From Theristus sp. LFF4_11 (taxonomy: Eukaryota; Nematoda; Chromadorea; Monhysterida; Xyalidae): a stretch of 64,000 bases of DNA. Below the pieces are notes generated by a model. It was not told the origin of the DNA. It saw nothing but the letters and a program-made list of their open reading frames with translations, and did not search any database. The stretch is from NCBI GenBank assembly GCA_030248135.1, contig JASANC010003630.1, positions 158,911-222,910 on the forward strand, written 5' to 3'. The position numbers and the translations under genes were made by a program. This document shows, piece after piece, positions 24,721 through 35,512 of the stretch. Each line of letters begins with the position of its first letter. The stretch's first letter is position 1.

Positions 24721-25932
24721 GTGAATTGCATGCGCGCACTGCCATTAAATTTTTTTCGCTATTTTGTCAGCAAATCGGTTCAAAAATGTTGTTTCAAAAA
24801 AATCGGAACAACCCGGACATGCTAAGAAATGCAGAACTTTTTAAAAAAAGTTGTGAGCTTCCTTACAGTACTACGTTCATCATGTGTGTTCAGGACATTC
24901 AGTTTGGCAGCAATTTGACATCGTTTTGTCAACGGCGTTTCCATGTGGTTTTATCGATGTCATCAGAGTTGTATCCCCCGGAACACTTGCGGTTCCATGA
25001 CATGCCAGGCACCAAGAACAAAAAGCTGCTGGTGATTTTTGCGGTCTGCACAGCCAGTGTGGTTTTGGCGTGTGCGTCAGCGCGTGTTCTAATGAAATCA
25101 AATCACTGCTATGGCTGTGAGAGAAGCGTCGACGCGAGAAAACTGTGAAACCGAGCAAAAGGGACTGCAGCATTGTTTCTTTTTTTTCTTAAAGAAAACC
25201 GTGCCAAAACTAGAGAATACGGTGTCGACGTCGGGGTCGAAGCGCTTTATTGAGTTTCCCAGACGTGTTTCGTCTTCACTTTATTACGAGACGGTTGTCG
25301 GTTGCGCTATTGATTATCAGGGCCACATGTACGAGACAGACACGGCACACATCAAAACACACACGCGTATCATCTCGTGCATGCAGCTTTGAATACCAAT
25401 CAGGTTCAGAGGCCGGCTTACAAATTTCGTCATGTACCGTGTTCATGATGACGGTGACAATTTTCAAATGTCGATTTTTCACACAAACCTTTGCGTGATC
25501 GGCCAAAACAACAGTGTTGGACGAAAAGCTTGCCTAATGAAATTGAAACAATGAAAACGAGCGAGCAGCAGTATTACAAATGCTGATGCTGCGAATGTGA
25601 CGCGTGGCCACGCGTGAACAGGGGTGCAGTCAGCTGATGATGGGTGCACTGCACGCACGCACACGCACACGGCGGTGTCACTGGCATGGCGCAAGCACAG
25701 CCGCAGCCGCAACAGGAAGGAAATCACTCAACTCGCAATCTCTGGCGTACATTTCACGCCATCTTCCATGGCGCCGCTCTGTCTTGTTCGCAGTAGAAAA
25801 TGAACGATTTTTGGATAGACATGGCGCAAAAATGAGCTATCACGACGTCAGACAGTGCACGGGTTGTATAACCGGCTGTAACTGGTGTCCAATGAGCAGT
25901 AACTAAACAAACACAAGACGCGCATTACCAAC

Positions 25933-28124
25933 ATGACTGCGCCCTACTCGCCTTCAATTAGCCGCTGCAGTAGCAACGTCAGTGGCAAAGTGTTGTCGCC
26001 GTCGCCGCGCAAAATTGGCCTGATTTGGTGGTCCACTCATGATCTAGAGCCGAACACTAATCAGACTATTAATTTTGGCCATCATAACCATCACCACCAC
26101 CATCATCATCACCACCACAATCACAACCCGGCCGCTCACCCCGTTGAGAACAACATCGCAGCCAGCTTTCACAACGCTGCCTTGAACAAGAATGACATTG
26201 AGAGTAGTGACGGCACGGACAATGACGACGCGGACAGTGAGGACCCGAGTGCGCGTGGTTTGCTATTGCAGTTCGTCAAGATCCTCGTGCCGCACGTGGT
26301 GCTGATCTCGATGCTGCTCGGCTATCTGTCGTTCGGCGCCATCGTGCTCACGAAAATGGAGTCCGGCCTGGAGATGGCCGACCGCAGGGACAAAATGGGC
26401 AGACTGTTGGCGATGTACGACGAGATTGCCAACGAGACGTGGCGCATTCAGCAGCTGACCGGCATCAACCACAGCAACTGGTCGATCACTCTGAAGGAGT
26501 TCTTTCTGGAGCTGGCCGAGGTGCACGAGGGCCCACGGTTTCGGCAGCAGTTCAAACTGTACCCGCACATCCACAGCAAATGGACGTTCCCGACCGCGTT
26601 GCTGTACGCGCTCACCGTGCTCACCACCTGCGGTCAGTGGTCGTTTTCTGGAAAATTCTTCATTTTGAGAGTCCAGCAGAACTGCAAACCAACAGTAATT
26701 GACTATTTTAATTTCAGTTTTTTTGTCAAATTCGCATATTGTTTCAAAAACCGTTGCCAGGTTACGGCGAGGTTGGCGTGTACACACCCGCCGGGCAGCT
26801 GTTTGCCGTTGCGTTCGCCTTAGTTGGTATTCCGCTCATGTTCATCACTGGTCGGTTAAACAGAACAGTTTTTTTTACTTTTTTGGCTTGTTGATTCACT
26901 AATATCAAAAAGCTCCACGTTTCACCGCACCACTGTGCGTTGCAGCTGCCGACATCGGCAAGTTCCTCAGCGAGAGTCTAATGAAGCTGGTGGACGTGTC
27001 CAAGACGTGCTACGCGCGCTTCCGACGTTGCCTGAGACGCCGCGGACGCACGGCCAGTCACGGCGAGCACGGCGACGACGAGGAGGACGACGACGAATTC
27101 TACGGTGCCCCGCCGGAGCAGCTGCAGAAACTCTGGTTTCCAATCATCACTTATGTGTCGGTGATCTCCGGATACTGCGCCATGGGCGCCGTCATGTTTC
27201 GCACGTGGGAGCCGTCCTGGAAGTTCATACATGCGTTCCATTTCGGCTTCAATTTGATCGTCACCGTCGGACTCGGCGAGATCGTCGTCACCGATCCGTT
27301 GTTCCTCTGTCTGATCGTCGCGTTCGTTATTGTCGGTTTGTGATAGTGGATGTTCTGGGAGGGGGCAGTTTTGGGTTGGTATGACGCGTGGTTTAGCATG
27401 AACTTGGTGTGGTTAAGACATTTTTGTCGAAACGCATCGACATACTGTTAAACATCCATGGGCAATTAGCTGATTGGGAGTTTTATTATGATTGGACTGA
27501 TACAACAGGTCCGGCTCGATGCAGAAAATCGCCGCGCTAGATTCAAACGCCAGAATACACAAATTCCACAGTCAGTTTTGCAGTAATTGTAGTAAATGTC
27601 GTTTAACAGTTTGACTGCGAATACGAACCACCAAGAAAATCCTTACTCAACAACATTTTCACCCCTAACCCCCCTTTTACCGCACAGGCCTATCGGTGGT
27701 GACGATGTGTGTGGACCTGGCCTCGACGCACCTGAAGGCCTACTTCACCCGGATCCACTACTTCGGGCGCGCCCGCAAGTTCCTGGACATGTCCGACGAC
27801 ATCCGCAACATGGTCGAGTATCTGGCGTGGATGCGCAAGAAGAAGGGCGGCCAGGTGACCTGGCAGGACGTGCGCGATCTGATGGAGTCGATCCGGTTGG
27901 GTCCGTACAATCCGAGGGAGGCGGCCAAATGGCGCTGGATCGACGAGACCTCGAGTTGCGTGTCGTCGTTCCGTCAGCACTCGTACGCGTCCGGGGCGCT
28001 GGCGGCCGGCGGCTTCGACCGGCGCTTCTCGTCGCGACACTCGCGGCGGACGTCTCGCGAATTGTCGCCGTTCGCGGAGGAGGACATGAGCAGCATCAAC
28101 GACAAATCGCCCGAACTGCTCTAG
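25933..28124 (+). CDS. Two-pore-domain (TWK/K2P) potassium channel, core and short-isoform start
   Basis: Exons 25933-26632, 26761-26850, 26946-27335 and 27688-28124 give 538 residues, and all junction phases agree. The protein carries potassium leak current across the plasma membrane. Order: a cytoplasmic N-terminus with a His-rich run (about residues 50-64), M1 (ILVPHVVLISMLLGYLSF), an extracellular cap with N-glycosylation sites, pore 1 filter TTCGYGE split by an intron, M2 (FAVAFALVGIPLMF), a basic then acidic intracellular loop, M3, pore 2 filter TVGLGE, M4, and a tail with LKAYFTRIHYFGRARK typical of nematode TWK channels. The start ATG at 25933 is in the same exon as M1. A splice acceptor at 26258-26271 inside this exon lets upstream exons replace the first 113 residues. 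Confidence 0.92.
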
Positions 28125-28807
28125 GAGAAAAGTCTCTCGTTGCAGTCGCCGGTTCGGTTGCCAACGACGACGTAGCTTGACTTCAGATTTCATCTTTCAT
28201 TCGCTCCGATCCAGTACACACGCAGACATTTGGGCACCTGGCTTCTTGTGTTTGGTGCCATTTTGCACATGGATGTTGAAATCTCTATATGCTCTCGGTG
28301 TTCTTTCAGTCCGGTGCAATCTGATTGGTACATTTTGCCATATTTTCTCTGTTTTGATTTGCCAAACCTTTCAATTTCTTGTGCAGAAACCATCACACGC
28401 AGAGTTGTGCCATTATCGGTTAATTGAGTGACTCAACTCACATTCTCTCAAAGTCGTTTTGAGTGTGAATCGGACGGTTTGGATTCTAGTTCTTGTACTT
28501 GCTTCGCATTTATTTTTTATTTCCAACTTCACAAACGTTTGCAATCTTGAATTACACTGCCATTTGTGTCTCATAGTTGTGATTGCCATTATTTTTTAAT
28601 CTAATTTTGCTATTGTGTGTATATAAGAGCGATAATAACCGTGCATTTTTGCGGAACATGCTGAAAAATTTGATTAAAGATAAATGAAACGAAACGGCTG
28701 CAAATTCGGAAGTAAATTTATTGAATTAACCCAGTTTTAGAAATTTGTTGTCGATATAAGAATGAGTGAGATTTTCTTGATTTTTTCAGAGTTTCTAAAT
28801 CCAAAAT
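28125..28807. other. Intergenic, K2P 3' region and collagen promoter
   Basis: AT-rich sequence with no recognisable gene. It presumably holds the channel's 3' untranslated region and the collagen promoter. Confidence 0.4.
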
Positions 28808-30254
28808 ATGGGCTCCGGGAATTTATCTTCGTATCGCGAAGATTTGTACAAGTTGCAGGTAAAAATTGTTTTCAAAACTTGCTACATGTGTCTGAATATT
28901 ATCGAAAAATTTTAAAGACAATTTTCTCCCAAACGCAGCTGGCCGCCATTTCGGCCGTTTTGCTAGGGGGCTCAGTCATCTTGACGATGCTGTTGGCATT
29001 TTCGGCGCTGAGCGATGAAATCAACACAGCCACGCTCGAATTGCAACACGGAATGCAGGAGTTTGAGGTATAGTGATTATTCTGTCGCAAACTGAAGGTA
29101 ACGTAACACGACATTTCGAACTTCACAGCGAGACACAAGCACAATTTGGACGCAATTGAACAGCCGACGCACGACGCCCGTGTACAAGCAGAAACGGCAA
29201 GCGAACGGCTATGCCGGAGAAGAGGAGGAACCAGAGCAATGCGGTCTGTCCAGAATTTTTAACAACTTTAGCGTAACAAATAAAATGTGCAAAATGGCTG
29301 AATCAAAAAAAACTATGACTCTTTCCTCCAGACTGCATGGTTGACGACGCCTGTCCGCCGGGTCCACCGGGCGAGCCGGGAGCACCGGGTATTCCCGGCT
29401 ACGACGGCATCCCCGGCATCGACGGTCAAAACGGCGAGCCAGCCGCGCTGCCACCCGCGATGAAACAGCGACAGCAGTGCGAACCGTGTCCACGGGGCGA
29501 GCCGGGCGAAAATGGCCCGCCGGGAAAGCCGGGTCCACCGGGCAGCCTTGGCCGACCGGGACCGCCGGGCCCACCTGGACGACCGATGATTGGCAAGTTG
29601 TGGAAATTCATTTTGAATTTTGCAAACGTGCAACTGAACTTCTCTCACACAGGATTCCGCGGTCTACCTGGCGAACGCGGTCCGCCCGGGACGCCGGGTT
29701 ACGCCGGAAAGCCAGGCCCGCCGGGCAAGAACGCCCAAGGGGGCATAGGTGCACCGGGGCCTAAGGGCCCGAAAGGGTACATCGGTTTGCCGGGGCAACC
29801 GGGACGCGATGGTGTACCGGCGACAGTGCCGTATGGACAGAGTTTAGGCAAGTGTTCTGGATTCAAAACATGAAATAATCGCTGATGGCGCAATTGACTT
29901 GTCAAACAAACGCTTCTTTCTCCAGTGGGCACACCGGGCGCGCCAGGCGCCATCGGCAGTCCGGGTCGAAATGGGCGACCGGGTCATCCGGGTCAACAGG
30001 GCCCACCGGGGCCAAGCGGGGGCGATGCGACCTATTGCGCGTGCCCCCCTCGCCAGAACCCTCAGGCGCCCTCTCCCGACCCATCATTTGCGTCGCCGTC
30101 TCACGGCCCACGCGCCCCGGCAGCAAACTCCGGCGGCCCGTCCGTGTTTGGCGTGCTTGACCAGGAATACCAGCAGTATTTGGAGCTGAGACGCAGCGGT
30201 CGACTCTCGCAGCTTCTGTCACAGTTCTCGCATGCTCGCAACAATCGAAAATAG
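28808..30254 (+). CDS. Nematode cuticle collagen
   Basis: Exons 28808-28858, 28939-29067, 29129-29243, 29332-29592, 29653-29847 and 29926-30254 give 359 residues, with all phases consistent. The start is the ATG at 28808 ([17 protein letters not shown]), spliced to a single hydrophobic helix ([20 protein letters not shown]). This is the Col_cuticle_N layout, followed by a coiled hydrophilic segment, a basic KQKR cleavage-type site near residue 91, paired Cys and interrupted Gly-X-Y blocks. A non-helical C-terminal tail of about 75 residues starts at a CACPP motif. It would be secreted by hypodermis as a structural cuticle component. Two of its introns use GC donors (29593, 29848). A larger upstream open frame from 28762 lacks the family start and is rejected. 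Confidence 0.93.
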
Positions 30255-30508
30255 TGCCTTGGATTCCATTAGATGATTGAAAAAGTTGTGATTCGCATAT
30301 CGCCGCAGTTGTTGCTTTTTTCACAACGCGCTTTTGCCATTTTGCATATTTGAATATATCCGCCTTTTAATGAAACCAACAAACAGAACGACAGTGACTG
30401 AAAGGCGCGAACGAAAAGCAAACACGTTTTGCAGCTTCCCACACAATTCAGATATTGTTTTTAAAACGCACAGTAATCGGATACCAGACTGAAATACCAA
30501 GAAGTCAC

Positions 30509-32709
30509 ATGTCGCTTTTTGAGCAAACGATTGTCAGTAAAACCACTTCAAAGAGTTTCTCACCAGCAGTTGGAGTGTCTTCCAAAGTTGCAAGTTCTGC
30601 GATTCCCTCAGCGATGTCCTCTTCGATGGACTTCACCGATGAGCTGTGCTCTTATCGCCGGCTAAAACGGCAGCATCGCGTTCCGGTGCGGCGTCAGACA
30701 GAGAAAATCACGCCAGCGGCCGTGTTGGAGCGGCCGATCTGGCTGCCGTTGACGGACGAGTTTGACACGCAGTGTTGCTGTGTGCCGCCGGCGCAGTTGC
30801 GCGCCTATGCAGAGCACAAAACACTGCAGGGCAGCCAGGCGTTGCGATTCACCTGGAATCGAATGCGAGGCCTCTCGAATCGATCGGCAATCGCGCTCGC
30901 AAGACAGGTGGCATTCAGAGCAGAAAAATCTCAATTGTATAATTACAAATTGTATCATTGATTGATGCCTGCATGTTTTCCCACATTCTTCCTTTTCTTG
31001 CAACTTGCAACAATCAAGGTGTTCACAAGCACGGCCGCGGAGAAGCCGATCATGCGGCGAATCTTCTTCTCGGCCGCGTTCTTTCGGGCGTCGTCTGACG
31101 TGCCGCAGGACACGACAATGGACGACGGGGCGTGTCGCAACGTGGACGAACACGCACGATACGTGGCCGCACTGATTGACACGTTGATCAGGTTGATGAG
31201 TAGAGTGCTGGCAGGTGCTCAGTGGCCAGAGCAGATGTGTCTCATTGTGCAGGTACATCTGCGACGAGGAATACTGCGACACGGCCGCCGCCGCAATGCC
31301 GGTCGACATTGGTACGTGTAGCGCCACCGCTGCGATCAATCCAACTTCTCGATGCATTTTCGATGCTCCAAATAATTTTTGTAGGCATGCAACACGCCCG
31401 TCTGATCGAGTACGGCATGAGCGCCGATCTGATGGAGCGTCTGTGCGAGCGGATGGCCGCGCAGCTGTTGAACCACGAGTCCATCAGACGCAACGGCACG
31501 GCGCGTCACGCCTGGAATCGCCTGCTGGCGACGATGACCGACCAGTTGGTGCACGGCTTCCGCAGTGGCAAGTGGACGCTCGAGCGCAGACGCACGCTGC
31601 CGCCGCCGTTGCATCGGACGCGCTCGGCGCCGAACACGCCACGCACGCGGTACGCGCAGAGTGCACACGGCCAAGGTACGCAGGGCGTCGTTTGGACGCA
31701 TGGCTTTGTCCAGTGCACCGACGGTGTGGGCGCCGATGTGCGCAGCCCTCAAACCGGTGTACAGCTCGCAAGAACAAACTTTGTGAGCTTTGCTTCATTA
31801 CACCGGCTGCCTTGCAAATGGTGCACAGTCCTCAAAATCGTGCAGAGTCCTCAAAGTGGTGCACTGCCCTAAAACCGTTGTCACCAAACTGTCACCGCAA
31901 AAATTTATTGCAGGCTGCACACCGGTTTTGAGGCCTGCGCACATTGGTACCCCACACCGATTATTCTCATTTGGTGAGGTAATCACGTGCTGTAATGTCT
32001 GCAGATGACGACAACACGTCCACCAGCTGCGACGCGCGTGCCCGCAGTCGTTCGTCCGCGTGCACGCCACTCAACCAGCCACAGCAGCAGCGGCCAGTCG
32101 CGTGGCAGCGTACTGCACAGAAAATCATGCCAAAGATGCGCAGTCGCTCTGCGTTGCTGTTGCACGCTAAACTGAAGAAACCGCGTTCGTTCCAATGGCA
32201 ATTATTTGTTGATGCTGATTGGCAACGTTTGAAATTGGATGAACACACCAAGCCAATAAACAAAATAGGCAGTTTGCTTTAGCGTCGTCTCTAGATGCAG
32301 ATTTCAATCGAAAAAAAAACGTTGATCTTCGCGTTTTGTTGTTCGTAAAAAATCAACAAGTCCTTTGAAATTCGGGAACTCTTTACTTTCAACCAAAATG
32401 CATAATTCAACGTTTCGAAAAGAATGAAAACCACTGTTTTTTAGTGTTCCAACGCCCCTTCTCCCCTCAGGTACGCCAACGACAGTGCCGCAGACCCCGA
32501 CGGCGCACAACTCCTCCAGCAGCGTCACAAATCGCCGGACCAAGTCGATTGCGGTTGGTCTGTCAAGCGGCAGCAGTCCGGCGCTGGAGCGGCCTCATCA
32601 GCAACGGTCAAAATCAACACCAGACGTCGTCTGGGGCGCCATGATGTCGTTGTTTCGACCGGCGAATCGCGATGTGCAACATCGTAGACTCTGCGATGAA
32701 CAGTTTTGA
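30509..32709 (+). CDS. Globin-domain protein with N- and C-terminal extensions
   Basis: Exons 30509-30907, 31019-31191, 31253-31311, 31385-31675 and 32471-32709 give about 386 residues in consistent phase. The globin-like region runs from about residue 112 (RFTWNRMRGLSNRSAIALAR, the helix A Trp) through helix B/C (PIMRRIFFSAAFFRAS), helix E (DEHARYVAALIDTLIRYI), the likely proximal His in IGMQHARLIEYGM, and helices G/H (AWNRLLATMTDQLVHGF). Globins bind heme for oxygen, redox or signalling roles, and nematodes carry many divergent ones with extra tails. The tails here are Ser/Arg/Pro-rich and unstructured. Family assignment rests on spacing and hydrophobic pattern rather than strong identity. 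The last intron (31676-32470) contains a MITE copy. Confidence 0.6.
31723..31958. mobile_element. TIR element of the GGTGTGGGGTACC family, copy 1
   Basis: 236 bp in the last globin intron. Starts GGTGTGGGCGCCGATGTGCG and ends with the near reverse complement GCGCACATTGGTACCCCACA-CC. It shares its interior (CCCTCAAACCGGTGT, and repeated GTGCAC-CTCAAA blocks) with 56395-56648 and 62061-62314. No transposase frame and no clear target-site duplication. It is more diverged than the other two copies. Confidence 0.75.
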
Positions 32710-32895
32710 TGGCGCGAGCGTGTTTATTTTACAGTTTACCGACAATGATACAACAATGTCAATATGACCCAATAATTCAAATTATGCTATGCATGATAAC
32801 TATTATGATGAACAAAAGCAATAAAGCAGAGCTGCAAACAATTGTGGACACAAATAAATTGACTAGAGTGACTGCGGAACAACAACATTGAAATA

Positions 32896-35512
32896 TCAAT
32901 CAGGTAGATGAAGTTCGGCAGGCATCGGTCGGCCGTGCAGAGCAGCCAGCAGATTCTCGGCCGCCAACACCGCCATCGCAGTGCGTGTCTCCACCGTGGC
33001 GCTGCCGATGTGCGGCAACATCACTGAAACAAAGAATCGTTTTTTTTCATAAATTGTGGTGTTGAGAGCAACGACGAGCACGCGATGCGCACCACAATTG
33101 TCCAACTGCAACAGCGGATGATCGGTTGGCAGCGGTTCCGGGTAGCAAACGTCCAGCCCTGCCCCTGCGATCTCGTGCGAGCGCAGCGCCGCCAACAGCG
33201 CCTCCTGGTCAACGAGCGCGCCTCTGAACCATTGCGTTTTTCATGTTGTTTTCATTGTTTTCAGGGTTGTGCCACACAAACTATTTCGTAAAAGTACGAA
33301 ACCTGCTCGTATTTATCAGGATCGCTGTGTTTTTCATCTTTCGAAAAGCGTCCTGGTTCAGTAGATGCTTTGTATCCGGCGTTAGCGCACAGCAAACTAT
33401 CACGAAATCACTTTCGGTCAACAATGAATCGAACGACACGTGCTCAATGTTCAGCTCATCAGCTGCAAACAAAAAAGTCGAGCACTCCGGTATTTTTTTT
33501 TACTTTGCATAACGAAAATATGAAGTTGTTAGGATGGTTCAAGGTAAAGAGTTGCATTTGATGTTTAGTTCTCTGGGCCTCAGTTCTCTGCCCGTGTGTG
33601 ACCAGTTCTGTGGGTTTCAGGGGTCAGTTTTATAAAAGTTGGTCTTCAACATTGTGCCCCTGAATTAAATCACAATACATCCGGCTTTGTTTTTTTCCGT
33701 GAACTGATTGACCGATCTGGGTCGCCAAAAAGTGGCCCCTGATGTCGACCACCAGTCTCGCCGCACCTCTTGACGATTTATTTCGATTACAGTGCAGCAT
33801 TCGCTTCGGGCGGAATGCACGCAGTTTCTCAGCGACCGATGTGCCGATTCTGCCGAGGCCGACGATGCCGACCGTCGAGCCGGCCACTCCCTTGCCACAG
33901 AGCCACAGTGGGCCCCAGGTGCCCCAGCCGCCACTGAGAAAAGAAACACTTTTTGAGAGTGTTGTTGTGCTCTGCAGTGGTGACACAACCAGGATGGACA
34001 TTCCACAACCAGGAAGCAAAAACATTGTTTTCAAAATTTGTGAACTTTTCCAAACGTGTGTGCGTGCGTACGTGTGCACCATTTTGTTCGCCTCCAGCAG
34101 TCTACGGCACGTGCACAGCAGCAGTGCCACAGTGAGCTCAGCGGTCGCCTCTGTCAACACGTCAGGTGTGTAGCCGACACGAATGCCGCTGCGAAACACA
34201 GAGATTTTCAGCAAAAAATCAGTTTCAAAGAAAGAAACTTTTGCTGCTTCAACAACAACAAAAAACATAGTCTTGTCTTGTGTAGCGGATGTGTTCTCGC
34301 GTTAACGATGTGTGTGTGCGTGCGTGCCGTGCCACCGAAATAGCAACAAACACATCCGTTTGTGCGCACGGCTTTCACAGAGATTGCACAGTAAAAAACG
34401 GCCTGACCGTCGTTTGCATTCGCGCACGTCCACGTGGTCGTAGCCAACGGACATGGTGCTGACGACTTTCAGCTGTGACGCTGTAATGTGATACGCAGTG
34501 GGCACAATGCCGCAGCGGCTATAATGTTCTCGTCTCGCTCTCATCTTGCACCAACCAACCACCACCAACAAATCAGTCACATCCCAGCGGCAATCGCACG
34601 TCCCAAGGTAGAGCGCGTGTGAACAAAAACGCCACTCGAGTAACGGATGGAAAAAACGCTCATGGGCGCGCCGAAAAGTGCCCAGCGCAACAAAAAAAAA
34701 CAGAACAACAGAGATTCCTCGGCTCCGTTCACTCAGACACATCATTGCAGTTTCAACGTTATGGCTTTGTTTTGCGTGTCTTCCGTTGCGACTGTGTGTG
34801 TGTTTTTCTGAATATTTTTGTTTTCACCAACCGGCGTCCAAAAGCTCAGCGTCAACCGAGTCGGTCAGCAGGCACAACAGTGCATCGACCGTGCGCACGG
34901 CCTCCAGCAGCGTGCCTCGCGGCACCACATCGTCACTCGCCCACTGGGACACATGTGCTCTAGACAGTCGTAGAAATGCAAGGTACACGGTGGTCAATAA
35001 GTGGTGACACCAACTTGCAATTGCAGTAGCTTACTCACCGTTTCAGCGACCTGGTTCAAATTTTAATTAAAGTAAGTGCTTGAACAATTAGCGAGTTACA
35101 ACGATTCGAAATTGGTATCACTACTAATGGATCACCCTGTATGTGGAACGACCGTGTCGATTTCGGCGAGCCTCCTTGAAATCACATTTGAACTGTTTGT
35201 TTTCCTAAATAGCCCTCAGCTAGCGTTTTTCGGCCGCAAAAAGCAATTTGCAACATAACAGAACGCTTCTTCTCTCTCATGGCTAAACGGCAACAAATTG
35301 CCTGAAAAAGAAACTAACGCGCTTTGCAACGTTCGCACGGCCTCCAGTGGCAGGTTACGCGTCACATAGACGGACGGCAATGCAGCGTCCACTTTGTTAT
35401 CGTTGTTGTGCCGTTTTTGCGCGGCTGTGCCACTCATCGTTGTTGCGAGACGACTGAACGCAACAACCCCCTCCACTCCTGGTCGTGTCGCTCCACCCAA
35501 CAACGACCTCAT
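32896..35512 (-). CDS. GRHPR: Glyoxylate reductase / hydroxypyruvate reductase
   Basis: Minus-strand exons 35512-35319, 34959-34832, 34480-34408, 34188-34072, 33933-33767, 33462-33303, 33223-33093 and 33023-32896 join in consistent phase. It reduces glyoxylate and hydroxypyruvate with NAD(P)H. Features in order: SVYVTRNLP start, [46 protein letters not shown], the dinucleotide-binding GLGRIG, then catalytic Arg in INTSRG, Glu in YPEPLP and His in LPHIGSA. It closely follows human GRHPR (328 residues). From the ATG at 35437 it is 340 residues. The ATG at 35512 adds 25 residues ([12 protein letters not shown]) that could be a targeting sequence, which I cannot decide. Intron 1 contains a TA-flanked MITE. 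Confidence 0.93.
34986..35139. mobile_element. TA-flanked MITE in GRHPR intron 1
   Basis: 154 bp flanked by TA (34984-34985 and 35140-35141). The left end CACGGTGGTCAATAAGTGGT matches the reverse complement of the right end (CAGGGTGATCCATTAGTAGT) with scattered mismatches. The terminal CAGGGTG resembles the ends of the element at 20496-21203. Confidence 0.6.

Noticed and set aside
28762..28937. Collagen start at 28762 reading straight into the membrane helix
   Set aside because: It runs through an intron. The ATG at 28808 spliced at 28858 to 28939 gives the standard Col_cuticle_N start and consistent phase.
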